Shown: positions 36,548-44,013 of the stretch, in pieces | How the letters are laid out: each line of letters begins with the position of its first letter | Position numbering within the stretch: the stretch's first letter is position 1 | Origin: Tenacibaculum sp. 190130A14a | GTDB lineage: Bacteria; Bacteroidota; Bacteroidia; Flavobacteriales; Flavobacteriaceae | DNA: 64,000 nucleotides | Reading direction: 5' to 3' | Assembly: GCF_964048965.1 (NCBI RefSeq) | Contig: NZ_OZ040189.1 | Coordinates: forward strand, 1,612,001 to 1,676,000 | Notes under the pieces: model-generated | What the model was told of the DNA's origin: nothing | Databases searched by the model: none | What the model saw: the letters and a program-made list of their open reading frames with translations, nothing else | Position numbers and translations under genes: made by a program

Positions 36548-36608
36548 AGCGTGAAAAGAGTGGGGGTTATTACCCTTTACAAATTAACACATGAAAAGAA
36601 GTTTGGAT

Positions 36609-37475
36609 TTAAAAAACCCTTACTACATTAAATCCAAAAGAAATATCTCCTTTGCCCCAATCTCCCTGCGCTTTAGTTAAAAAGGCACTGTCGTTACTTC
36701 CTCGAGCATTTGAAAATAATAATTGAAATACATGCCCGCCAGTTTCAATATCTATTCCTAAAGTTAGCGGGTTTTTATAAATGGAATTGCTATCTCTATT
36801 AAAATTATAGGCATAATCTAAATTTACACTCATTCGTTTACTTACTTTTAAACGACCTCCTATCCCCATTAAAAACTGATTGTGATTTCTAGATTTTGTA
36901 GCATTTAAATCTTGTAAGTTTTGACGTACAAAAGAAGGAGCTACTTCTAATGATAAGTTTTTAGATACTCTACGAGAGGCTAAAACTTGAAAAGTATAAC
37001 TCATACGATCACCAAACTTTAAATCAGGGTAATTTGCTTTTTTTAATTCTGAATTAATGTCTGCACTTACATACCCTACAAGATTAAGAGGGAATTTATT
37101 TGATTGTTTTGTGATCGCTATTTTGGCAGTTCCAGAATACGTTTTCTCAAAACTATCTCTACTTAGTCCTAATTGAACACCATCCCAGAAACTATAAACC
37201 AATTGAATTTTAGTGTTGGCTTGGTCCAATCCAAAAAACTCATCAATACCATCTTTTAACGAACCAAAACGGTGAGCAACAATAAGATATAAATCTCCTT
37301 TGTCCGCTATTTTAGTTGATTGTAAGTTTCCTATTTGCATTGCTTTAAATGCGGGTAAGTCGAATAACTTAGTGTTTTTGGTCTCCTTATCAAGTTCATT
37401 TAATAAATCATCTTGAGCATTTACACTCAACGACAAAAAAAGAACGATTAAGAATAAATTTATTTTAGTATACAT
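36609..37475 (-). CDS. DUF5777 family beta-barrel protein
   Basis: A 288-aa outer-membrane-type protein. After a signal peptide (cut after VNAQ) it has FKAMQIGNLQSTKIADKGDL and YLIVAHRFGSLKDGIDEFFG, which I recognise as DUF5777, then amphipathic strands to a terminal VRVF. The function of the family is not established. It is the last gene of a six-gene operon and overlaps the OB-fold gene by 16 bp. Members are often found with cytochromes and YceI proteins, as here. Confidence 0.85.
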   Translation of the reverse strand: MYTKINLFLIVLFLSLSVNAQDDLLNELDKETKNTKLFDLPAFKAMQIGNLQSTKIADKGDLYLIVAHRFGSLKDGIDEFFGLDQANTKIQLVYSFWDGVQLGLSRDSFEKTYSGTAKIAITKQSNKFPLNLVGYVSADINSELKKANYPDLKFGDRMSYTFQVLASRRVSKNLSLEVAPSFVRQNLQDLNATKSRNHNQFLMGIGGRLKVSKRMSVNLDYAYNFNRDSNSIYKNPLTLGIDIETGGHVFQLLFSNARGSNDSAFLTKAQGDWGKGDISFGFNVVRVF

Positions 37476-37843
37476 TGATTTAGTTTTAATTCTTCCAATA
37501 AATCATCATATCCAATGACATGACCCTTTATTGTAATGTTTTGATTTAAGTTTAAAGTTGTTATTAAAGTTGGTGTTTTAAATTGACAGAATATTTGATT
37601 GTTTAAGGTAATTCCCTCACTATCTAATCCTGTAATTTTACCAGTTAGCTCTACTACTTTTGAATTCCATTCGTTAAAATTCGAACTAGCCTTTTCTAAG
37701 AAATCTTCCGAGCTTCCCTTATAACTACTATTTAGTTCTTCAATAGTTTTATGAGGCTTATATACATAGGTATATGCTGTAAATGCTGCTAGCATAATGA
37801 AAATACCTATTACAAAAAGTTTATTTTTTTTCAACCAATTCAT
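37460..37843 (-). CDS. Membrane-anchored OB-fold protein (tRNA_anti-like)
   Basis: A 127-aa protein with one N-terminal TM helix (8-26, LFVIGIFIMLAAFTAYTYV) and a small OB-fold domain at about 55-127 (VVELTGKITGLDSEGITLNN, ITIKGHVIGYDDLLEELKLN). Its fold resembles tRNA_anti-like domain proteins of Bacteroidota, whose role is unknown; nucleic acid binding is unlikely outside the cytoplasm. It overlaps its neighbours by 16 and 23 bp. Confidence 0.75.
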   Translation of the reverse strand: MNWLKKNKLFVIGIFIMLAAFTAYTYVYKPHKTIEELNSSYKGSSEDFLEKASSNFNEWNSKVVELTGKITGLDSEGITLNNQIFCQFKTPTLITTLNLNQNITIKGHVIGYDDLLEELKLNQCILK

Positions 37844-38363
37844 AGTGTATGGTAATATTTATTTGTTCTGCAATTTTCTTACGGACAATACTTGGTATTT
37901 TAATATCGAAATCCTGTGGTTTCACTGAAAAACTAGCCTGTAGTTCTATTGTATTGCCTTGGAGATTAACTTTAGCAATGGTATTTACTTCTTTCTTTTT
38001 TCCTCTTATAGTAAGTATTCCATTTAGAGGGAATTCTTTTTGAGACTTCATTTTTTCTATAGAAAGGGCTGCCAATTTTCCTCTAAAAGTGGCCTTCGGA
38101 TGTGTATCAGAATCCATATAATTTTCATTAAAATGTTCTTGCATCAAGGCAACTTTAAATTGAAAGGCGTTTATAAATAATTGAGCTGCAATATCTCCAG
38201 TATCTACTTTTAATATAGAAGTAGAACTATGGTTTGTTGCTTCAACAGGTTCAAAGGCCTCTACGGATGCTTTGAAATGAGTTGTGCCAGTTCTTGTAAA
38301 GTATTTTTGTGCGGCAATTGATTGTGAAATCAAAACTATGACTAGTATTATTAATTTTCTCAT
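37821..38363 (-). CDS. YceI family periplasmic lipid-binding protein
   Basis: A 180-aa secreted protein with a signal peptide (MRKLIILVIVLISQSIAAQ). The YceI beta-barrel features are FKASVEAFEPVEATNHS, QEHFNENYMDSDTHPKATF and LTIRGKKKEVN. YceI proteins form a lipocalin-like barrel that binds polyisoprenoid or other lipids. In this operon it sits between a cytochrome and an OB-fold protein, so it might carry a quinone- or isoprenoid-like substrate; that is inference. Confidence 0.9.
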   Translation of the reverse strand: MRKLIILVIVLISQSIAAQKYFTRTGTTHFKASVEAFEPVEATNHSSTSILKVDTGDIAAQLFINAFQFKVALMQEHFNENYMDSDTHPKATFRGKLAALSIEKMKSQKEFPLNGILTIRGKKKEVNTIAKVNLQGNTIELQASFSVKPQDFDIKIPSIVRKKIAEQINITIHYELVEKK

Positions 38364-38378
38364 TATAATTTTTTAGGG

Positions 38379-38714
38379 TTAATCAATATATCCGTCGGTC
38401 TTCCATTTATCAAATAAAGCTCTTCTATCTGCAGTTAGAAGCCCATTTTGCGGCATAGGATTGGCAGCATCATTTATACGAGCTATTAGATTTCCATTTT
38501 GAGCTGAATTTTTGACTTGCTGATATGTTTCTAATATCAAACCATTAGCTGGGTTTACGGAACTGTGACAGGTTAAACAATTATTAAAAATTATAGGCTG
38601 GATGTCTTGCTTATAGGTTATAGTTCTGTTTACAGGAGCTCCTGCTAATGGTATTTCAGCAGTCGTACAACCTACGCCTAGTATAATAGTTGCTAAATAA
38701 AATATTCTTTTCAT
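38379..38714 (-). CDS. Mono-heme cytochrome c lipoprotein
   Basis: A 111-aa lipoprotein: the lipobox ends at Cys16 (TIILGVGC). One heme motif CLTCH (Cys46, Cys49, His50) is followed by ANPMPQNG, where Met87 is the likely axial ligand. The closing LFDKWKTDGYID is typical of small cytochromes c. It could pass electrons in the periplasm. I chose ATG 38714 (MKRIFYLAT) rather than an ATG at 38738, which would overlap the previous gene. Confidence 0.88.
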   Translation of the reverse strand: MKRIFYLATIILGVGCTTAEIPLAGAPVNRTITYKQDIQPIIFNNCLTCHSSVNPANGLILETYQQVKNSAQNGNLIARINDAANPMPQNGLLTADRRALFDKWKTDGYID

Positions 38715-38718
38715 TCTT

Positions 38719-39870
38719 TTAATTTTGAACATCAACATTTGTTACATTTTCTATTTTGTTTTCTAATGGAGCTATGGTTACCTTTTTACTTATACTTAAA
38801 ATATCACCTTCTCCTGGAGCGCCATCTCCATTCTTATCGGCAACAACAGTTAAATAATAGTCTCCCGGATGTAAATAGGTGTATAAGAAAGAATTTTCTT
38901 TATTCTCCAGTACTGGAAAATGTAAAAGAGTATCATAAGCACTTGTGTTAGAGGTAAGGAAACCGCTATTATCAGTTAATGGATCTCGTGACAAGTAAAC
39001 GAACAGGTTGGTATCTGTTATTTCACTATTTCTTGTAATATTTGCGGTTAATGTTCCTAATCTTGGGTGATCTGTAATAATGTAAGGATCACCGGATTGC
39101 GGAGCTAATTCATATACATCATTATTAGTTTGTGAGGCTAGGAATGTAGCCGATTTAGCCGGTTGTCCCGCTTGTTCAGTGTATAAATGATCTGGATTAA
39201 ATCCATTAGCAAAATCTAAACCTTCATCAATGGTGTTTTCAGGAAACCCAGTTGCGTTTTGAGCAGCTTGTGCTAATTCTATATGCATCTTTTTTCCTTT
39301 GAAGGTCATGTGTCTAGAAGGTACACGATTCCCTAAATTACTGGTATATGAATTAAAGAAAAGCTCATCATCTTTAAATCGAAGTTCCATGTACATAATT
39401 CCAGTTCCGCCAACGGCATCTACAAGTCTGTAATATTTTCCTTCATCATTTCTGTCTTCAACTTTATCCATAACAAAATAACTTGTACGATAAATACCAT
39501 TTAATAGACCTCCATTACGAGCCATTATCGTTCTTTTTCCTTTGTAATTTGTGACAAAGAATGAGGTAAATAAGTTTCCTAATGATCCTCCTTCGTGTAT
39601 TCCATGTATGTGAGATTTTGAAATAGCTCTATAATCCCAAGCAAACCAAGGGTATTCATCGGCAATTACTTTATTAGTTCCTACCCAATGCCCTTGCATT
39701 TTTTCAAGAAAATCAAATCCATCAATGGTAATATCTATTGGTTTCACTTCTGTATCAGGGGGTGTTGGAGGTGTAGGGTTGGTTCCTCCGGTGATATCTC
39801 TTACGTTGTCTTCACAACCTATTAAAAAAAGAACAAAAAATGTTCCTAAAAGCAAATGTCTTTTTTTCAT
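38719..39870 (-). CDS. Uncharacterised lipoprotein (383 aa)
   Basis: A lipoprotein (lipobox LIGC, Cys19) with a Pro/Thr linker (GGTNPTPPTPPDTEVKP). The main domain reads LEKMQGHWVGTNKVIADEYP and WFAWDYRAISKSHIHGIHEG, then beta-rich segments to near 370, including KNGDGAPGEGD. The fold looks like a secreted beta-barrel plus Ig-like end. I know no function. It is the second gene of the leftward operon, 14 bp behind the first. Confidence 0.8.
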   Translation of the reverse strand: MKKRHLLLGTFFVLFLIGCEDNVRDITGGTNPTPPTPPDTEVKPIDITIDGFDFLEKMQGHWVGTNKVIADEYPWFAWDYRAISKSHIHGIHEGGSLGNLFTSFFVTNYKGKRTIMARNGGLLNGIYRTSYFVMDKVEDRNDEGKYYRLVDAVGGTGIMYMELRFKDDELFFNSYTSNLGNRVPSRHMTFKGKKMHIELAQAAQNATGFPENTIDEGLDFANGFNPDHLYTEQAGQPAKSATFLASQTNNDVYELAPQSGDPYIITDHPRLGTLTANITRNSEITDTNLFVYLSRDPLTDNSGFLTSNTSAYDTLLHFPVLENKENSFLYTYLHPGDYYLTVVADKNGDGAPGEGDILSISKKVTIAPLENKIENVTNVDVQN

Positions 39871-39883
39871 AATTTAGTTTCTG

Positions 39884-40264
39884 TTATTGTTTTCTAGTCC
39901 AAATTTCTATTGAGGGTTTATTTCGTATATGAGTGGTAACCTCTAACGTATCTTTATGTTTTACTTTAATTTGATAATTGCTAGAAGTAGTTTGTGTAGC
40001 TCCAGATACAGCATCTATAAAAAGGCGGTCTTTATACTGTAAGTTTTTGATGAAAATATCTTTATCAGTGCCTGTTTCTCGAAGTATAGTAGTTCCATCG
40101 TTATAGTAAAGAAGTTTACCTACTATATTTTTTCGAACCTTTTCAAACTTATAAGTAGCTTCATAAAATTTACTATTGGTTTTCCAGATTCCAATAATCC
40201 TTTGATCAAAGGATTTGGAGCAACCTAGAAAAAGTATTACGGTTATTAATAAAAAACGTTTCAT
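39884..40264 (-). CDS. Small lipoprotein, lipocalin-like (126 aa)
   Basis: A lipoprotein with lipobox LFLGC (Cys15). The mature part begins RIIGIWKTNSKFYEATYKFE and ends SIEIWTRKQ. The layout GxWK ... EIWxR also appears in the 182-aa protein at 43449 on the rightward operon (GKWK ... TEVWKREN), suggesting a common fold. It is the first gene of the leftward operon and follows Fnr-type box 1. Function unknown. Confidence 0.78.
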   Translation of the reverse strand: MKRFLLITVILFLGCSKSFDQRIIGIWKTNSKFYEATYKFEKVRKNIVGKLLYYNDGTTILRETGTDKDIFIKNLQYKDRLFIDAVSGATQTTSSNYQIKVKHKDTLEVTTHIRNKPSIEIWTRKQ

Positions 40265-40287
40265 GACTTACTTGTTTAAAGCTGAGA

Positions 40288-40295
40288 CAAAAATG
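40288..40295 (-). promoter_or_regulatory. Predicted -7 element of the leftward operon
   Basis: On the minus strand CATTTTTG, seven of eight positions of the window's TAnnTTTG type. The start expected near 40281 would put box 1 at about -43, a class II activator position. Confidence 0.45.
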
Positions 40296-40317
40296 TGAAG
40301 GATGTTAGAAAGTTTTT

Positions 40318-40331
40318 TTGACCTATGTCAA
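40318..40331. promoter_or_regulatory. Crp/Fnr-type box 1
   Basis: TTGACCTATGTCAA: palindromic arms TTGAC/GTCAA with 4-bp core. It and box 2 share TTTTTTTGACCTATGTCAA exactly. It serves the leftward promoter. Confidence 0.8.
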
Positions 40332-40352
40332 AATCATGTTTTAGTGTTTTTT

Positions 40353-40366
40353 TTGACCTATGTCAA
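40353..40366. promoter_or_regulatory. Crp/Fnr-type box 2
   Basis: TTGACCTATGTCAA, identical to box 1 and 35 bp from it. It lies about 43 bp before the start predicted from the -7 element at 40389. Confidence 0.8.
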
Positions 40367-40388
40367 TTTGCATTTATGAATGCAATAG

Positions 40389-40396
40389 TAGTTTTG
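40389..40396 (+). promoter_or_regulatory. Predicted -7 element of the rightward operon
   Basis: TAGTTTTG fits TAnnTTTG fully. Start expected near 40402, ten bases before the first gene's ATG at 40413. Confidence 0.55.
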
Positions 40397-40412
40397 GAGA
40401 AAACTTTTTAAG

Positions 40413-40706
40413 ATGAAAAAATTAATGTTACGTTGGAATATTGATACACCAAAAGATTTGATAATTATATTCTTTGTGTTTTCAATAACGGGGTCTTCTT
40501 CAGTATTAATTGGTAGACCTATTTTGAAGTTTTTAGGAATAACTTTAGAGCATATACATCCTATTATTTACTACCCATTATTTATTATTTCAAGCTTTAT
40601 ATTTTATCAAATATTTTTGGTGATATATGGATGGGTTTTTGGGCAATTCAGCTTTTTTTGGAACATGGAAAAGAAGATGTTAAAGAGGTTTGGAATAACT
40701 ATTTAA
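40413..40706 (+). CDS. Small membrane protein (97 aa), first gene of the rightward operon
   Basis: A protein with two long hydrophobic helices (about 14-38 and 52-78), a Gly-Ser loop (SITGSSSVLIGRPILKFLG) and a basic end (KKMLKRFGI). The opening MLRWNIDTPKDLIIIFFVFS is distinctive; it may be a DUF6787-like domain, which I cannot confirm. It is the first gene behind box 2. Function unknown. Confidence 0.75.
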   Translation: MKKLMLRWNIDTPKDLIIIFFVFSITGSSSVLIGRPILKFLGITLEHIHPIIYYPLFIISSFIFYQIFLVIYGWVFGQFSFFWNMEKKMLKRFGITI

Positions 40707-40728
40707 TATTTCTCTCTATATTTAAGAT

Positions 40729-40989
40729 ATGAAGAGTACAACAAAATGGAGAACTATAATTGCATTAATCTTAATGTACATTGCGATATTTATGAATTGG
40801 GAATGGGCATGGGGAATCCTTTTTTTGTTTTGGGTTATTCCTGATTTATTTTCAGGGGTTACCTATTTTGTTGAGCCCATTTTCAGAAAAGAGAATACTA
40901 TTTTATATTGGGTAATTGTAATTTCCTGGTTATTAATGGCATTATATTCTTTATCAACTTTATTTATAGATATAAATCAATTTTATTAG
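40729..40989 (+). CDS. Small membrane protein, paralog of the 80-aa protein (86 aa)
   Basis: Two or three TM helices. It aligns by eye with the 80-aa protein at 41841: KWRTIIALILMYIAIFMNWE with KWKTIVALVLLVLAVIFEWD, then a Trp-rich turn and a matching LYWVIVISWLLMALYSL with LYWTMISIWTFLALFSI. The two genes flank the ABC-TM gene, which begins 5 bp after this one ends. The pair may assemble with that protein. Confidence 0.78.
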   Translation: MKSTTKWRTIIALILMYIAIFMNWEWAWGILFLFWVIPDLFSGVTYFVEPIFRKENTILYWVIVISWLLMALYSLSTLFIDINQFY

Positions 40990-40994
40990 TAATA

Positions 40995-41840
40995 ATGAAA
41001 GACTTTTCTATTATTTCAATATTTAAAAAATACAAATGGAAAATATCTCTTACTTTTCTATTGTTGGTATTAGAAAATATTGCCAAAGTGTTACAGCCTT
41101 TGATATTGGGAATAGCCATTAATGATTTAATTAATAAGAAAAATGACGGGCTATGGTTATTTTGTATTTTATATGGAATTGGTTTTGTAATTGGAGCCAT
41201 TAGAAGATATTATGATACGAGAGCGTATACCTCAATTTATACAAATGTGGCTACAGAAATTGCAGAAAAGCAGAATGAAAAACAAATTGAAGTTTCGGCT
41301 ATTGCAGCAAGAAGTGCCTTGGTTAAAGAATTAGTAGATTTTTTTGAATATGATGTTACGCAAGCATTTACATCAGCTATTAGTGTAATAGGAGCATTGG
41401 TAATGTTGGCTTTGTTTAATTGGTGGATTTTTGGAGGGTGCTTGTTGGCAATTATCATTATTCTTTTGATTTACACTTTTAGTTCTGAACGAATTTATAA
41501 GTATAACATTGGATTGAATGATGAACTAGAACATCGAATTAACGTCTTAGAAAAACGAGAACATACAGGGATTTTTAATCACTTTAAAAATATAGCCAAC
41601 TGGTTGGTAAAGATGTCAGATTTAGAAACCATTAATTTCTCAATTATTGAGGTAGTATTATTTGCTTTGGCAATTTTTGCACTTTATATCTCTGCAAGTG
41701 CTGTTAATGCTACCGCGGGAAGTATATTTTCTGTGTTAACGTATGTGTTGGAATTTTCAGGAGGTGTGTTTATGCTTCCTATTATATTTCAGCAAATTAT
41801 TAGATTACAAGAAATTAGTGCTAGATTAAAAACAATATAA
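40995..41840 (+). CDS. ABC transporter six-transmembrane domain protein without ATPase
   Basis: A 281-aa protein with the fold of an ABC exporter membrane half: about six helices (VLENIAKVLQPLILGIAIND, ILYGIGFVIGAIRRYY, and later ISVIGALVMLALFNWW). No nucleotide-binding domain follows: the protein ends at RLQEISARLKTI, and the next frames encode small membrane proteins. I chose ATG 40995 (MKDFSIISIFKKYK), 5 bp behind the previous gene. It could pair with an ATPase elsewhere or have lost transport altogether. I recall such ATPase-free ABC-TM proteins being annotated in other Flavobacteriaceae. Confidence 0.85.
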   Translation: MKDFSIISIFKKYKWKISLTFLLLVLENIAKVLQPLILGIAINDLINKKNDGLWLFCILYGIGFVIGAIRRYYDTRAYTSIYTNVATEIAEKQNEKQIEVSAIAARSALVKELVDFFEYDVTQAFTSAISVIGALVMLALFNWWIFGGCLLAIIIILLIYTFSSERIYKYNIGLNDELEHRINVLEKREHTGIFNHFKNIANWLVKMSDLETINFSIIEVVLFALAIFALYISASAVNATAGSIFSVLTYVLEFSGGVFMLPIIFQQIIRLQEISARLKTI

Positions 41841-42083
41841 ATGAAAAAATGGAAAACAATTGTGGCCTTGGTATTATTAGTACTAGCTGTAATCTTTGAA
41901 TGGGATTGGTTTTGGGCATTTTTTATCTTGATGGGATTATTGAATGTTTTAAAGAGTAAAACAATTCATTTTGTAGAGGAAGTGTCTCTTGAAGAAACCC
42001 CAAGGTTGTATTGGACAATGATTTCGATTTGGACGTTTTTGGCGTTGTTTTCTATTTTAAATTATTTAAATATTTTGACTTAG
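41841..42083 (+). CDS. Small membrane protein, paralog of the 86-aa protein (80 aa)
   Basis: Its ATG follows the stop of the ABC-TM gene with no gap, so translation is probably coupled. It has two TM segments and a Trp-rich motif EWDWFWAFF, like NWEWAWG in the 86-aa protein. Its stop codon lies within Fnr-type box 3. Function unknown. Confidence 0.78.
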   Translation: MKKWKTIVALVLLVLAVIFEWDWFWAFFILMGLLNVLKSKTIHFVEEVSLEETPRLYWTMISIWTFLALFSILNYLNILT

Positions 42084-42088
42084 GTCAA
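42075..42088. promoter_or_regulatory. Crp/Fnr-type box 3
   Basis: TTGACTTAGGTCAA keeps both TTGAC/GTCAA arms. It overlaps the stop codon of the 80-aa gene and would serve the 74-aa gene at 42140. A -7-like GAACTTTG lies at 42111-42118. Confidence 0.65.
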
Positions 42089-42139
42089 AGAGTAAATAGG
42101 CTATTGTACAGAACTTTGCAGTAAATAAAATATACAAAA

Positions 42140-42364
42140 ATGAAACTAATTTTAACCTTAGCACTCTCGGTTCTTGCCTATTTTGGAATGGTTTATTACG
42201 GAGTAAGTTCACTTGTTATTTGGATTGTTTTGATAATCCTATGGACTGTTATAGACTATTTTACCTATGATAAACCATTTTCTTGGACAGATTATATTAT
42301 TTTAATAGTAGTACTATCATTAGTAGAAATGGGTTCTTGGTATAATTATTTTGGAGTTTTATAA
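42140..42364 (+). CDS. Small membrane protein (74 aa)
   Basis: Nearly all hydrophobic, with two or three TM helices (LILTLALSVLAYFGMVYYG, then IWIVLIILWTVIDYF and ILIVVLSLVEMGSWY). It lies between Fnr-type boxes 3 and 4, so it is a short unit or part of the rightward operon. No known domain. Confidence 0.72.
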   Translation: MKLILTLALSVLAYFGMVYYGVSSLVIWIVLIILWTVIDYFTYDKPFSWTDYIILIVVLSLVEMGSWYNYFGVL

Positions 42365-42370
42365 TCGATT

Positions 42371-42384
42371 TTGACCTGTGTCAA
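42371..42384. promoter_or_regulatory. Crp/Fnr-type box 4
   Basis: TTGACCTGTGTCAA. A -7-like GATATTTG lies at 42407-42414, so the start near 42421 puts the box at about -43, as with boxes 1 and 2. It serves the hydroxylase gene. Confidence 0.75.
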
Positions 42385-42435
42385 AAGTAAAATAAACTAC
42401 TCTAAGGATATTTGTATTAATTAAAAATTTAAAAA

Positions 42436-43422
42436 ATGAGCAAAACAAGATTAATAATATATAGCCTAGTAATTATTGGAACCATTGTTGGTATACCACA
42501 TTATGTGGCCGACAATTTTAATATAGCTGAATATACGAATGAAACTGTAGATCGTTTCTTTTATATTTTTAACGATTTAAGTGTGCTGTATATCATCGTA
42601 CCATTTTTTGTACTTGAACTTGTTAGATATCTTGTCACAAAAAGGTTAAACAAAGATTTAGCATTAGATTCAGTAGCGAATGTATTAACAGTAGGGTTTT
42701 TTACTGTTATCAATTATATTTTAGGATTTTTATTCGCAACAAAACTATACGTTTGGGCGTGGGAATTTCGTTTTTTCGATGAATTGCCATTGACGTGGGT
42801 AACCATTACATCTTGTATTCTTTTAGCTGATTTTTTATATTATTGGGAACATCGACTAATGCACGAATTAGCAGCAGGATGGGTAACGCATACCGTTCAC
42901 CACAGTTCACCACATTTTAATATGTCAGTAGCGTATAGATTTGGACCTTTAGATGGTTTTTTTCCATTATTTTTTTCGGTACCAGCCGTTATGTTAGGAT
43001 TTAATCCGTTTTTAATGTTAGCAGCAGAATTGTTTGTGCAAACGTTTCAAGCAGTGTTACATACTGAAATTATAGGTAAATTGTTTAAACCAATTGAGTA
43101 TATTTTCAATACACCATCTCACCATCGTGTACATCACGGTTCCAACAGACAGTATTGGGATAAAAACTATGCTGGAATTTTAATTATTTGGGATAGAATG
43201 CTAGGAACTTTTGAGCCTGAAGAGGAAAAGGTAGTGTATGGTATTTCAGAACCTTTGAATAGTGTGAATCCAATTAAAGTTTTTTTTCATGGTATTACAC
43301 GTTTTTATGATAAGTTAAAACATACCAAAGGATTTGGAAATAAGCTACTGTCTTTTGTAAAAAGACCCCATTGGATGCCTAAAGGACAAACTTATCCACC
43401 ACAACAAGTATCTGATAAATAA
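42436..43422 (+). CDS. Sterol desaturase/fatty acid hydroxylase family membrane protein
   Basis: A 328-aa membrane di-iron oxygenase with the histidine motifs EHRLMHE, THTVHHSSPHFN and SHHRVHHGSN, and TM helices at about 8-25, 50-70, 85-110 and 125-145. It is the counterpart of the 16237 gene but is under Fnr-type box 4, so it should be induced with the Rieske oxygenase. Such enzymes hydroxylate lipid acyl chains or carotenoids with O2. Substrate unknown. Confidence 0.92.
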   Translation: MSKTRLIIYSLVIIGTIVGIPHYVADNFNIAEYTNETVDRFFYIFNDLSVLYIIVPFFVLELVRYLVTKRLNKDLALDSVANVLTVGFFTVINYILGFLFATKLYVWAWEFRFFDELPLTWVTITSCILLADFLYYWEHRLMHELAAGWVTHTVHHSSPHFNMSVAYRFGPLDGFFPLFFSVPAVMLGFNPFLMLAAELFVQTFQAVLHTEIIGKLFKPIEYIFNTPSHHRVHHGSNRQYWDKNYAGILIIWDRMLGTFEPEEEKVVYGISEPLNSVNPIKVFFHGITRFYDKLKHTKGFGNKLLSFVKRPHWMPKGQTYPPQQVSDK

Positions 43423-43448
43423 TGTTTAACTTAAAGGAGTTTTAGAAA

Positions 43449-43997
43449 ATGAAGATAGCAAACAGCATATTTAAAGTTTTAGGATATATAATTATTTTAG
43501 GCGGATTAGCAACACTCGTAGTTTATGCATTATATCCATCACCAGATGAATGGGAGTATTACACACAAGAAGGGTCTATTGAAACGCAGTATGTTACTAA
43601 AGACGTAACAGAGGAAAAGACAAAGAAAATAATAACAACTACAAAAAAGAATGTAAAAAATAATAATGTAGTTTCATTGGTAGGGAAATGGAAAGTGGTA
43701 TATAAAAACTTAAATGGATCTGTGATTTACAATATTAAAAAAGAAGGGAAAACATACAATGCTTTTACCTACGAAGTTCAAGATGAAAATGGTTATGGGG
43801 AGAAAGTTCCATCAGTGAAAACCTTAATCGTTAAATATTTCAATGGTAAAAAAGGAAAGGGAATTTATAAAGTAGAGTTTGAAGGAAAAAAATATGATAT
43901 TCCGTGTAAAATTAACTTAAAAGACAATAGTACATTTTTATTAAGTTATGATTATTATGGGTACAAGGACACCGAAGTTTGGAAAAGAGAAAACTAA
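43449..43997 (+). CDS. Uncharacterised membrane-anchored protein (182 aa)
   Basis: One N-terminal TM helix (8-30, KVLGYIIILGGLATLVVYAL), a charged linker with TKKIITTTKKNV, then a beta-rich domain starting LVGKWKVVYKNLNGSVIYN and ending TEVWKREN. The same GKWK/EVW layout appears in the lipoprotein at 39884. Encoded 26 bp behind the hydroxylase and 16 bp before the Rieske gene. Function unknown. Confidence 0.75.
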   Translation: MKIANSIFKVLGYIIILGGLATLVVYALYPSPDEWEYYTQEGSIETQYVTKDVTEEKTKKIITTTKKNVKNNNVVSLVGKWKVVYKNLNGSVIYNIKKEGKTYNAFTYEVQDENGYGEKVPSVKTLIVKYFNGKKGKGIYKVEFEGKKYDIPCKINLKDNSTFLLSYDYYGYKDTEVWKREN

Positions 43998-44013
43998 AAT
44001 GTTGTAAGAGATT

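Noticed and set aside
36548..36608. GGGGTTATTACCC as a second terminator or small RNA behind the Crp/Fnr gene
   Set aside because: The stem is short and lacks a T run on either strand.
40318..40366. The two identical boxes as a small CRISPR-like or mobile repeat
   Set aside because: They are short, palindromic, only two in that spot, and placed at fixed distance from two promoters; a regulator site explains them.
42140..42364. The 74-aa frame as non-coding spacer between boxes 3 and 4
   Set aside because: It has a proper ATG, normal codon use and a clear membrane-helix pattern, so I kept it as a gene.
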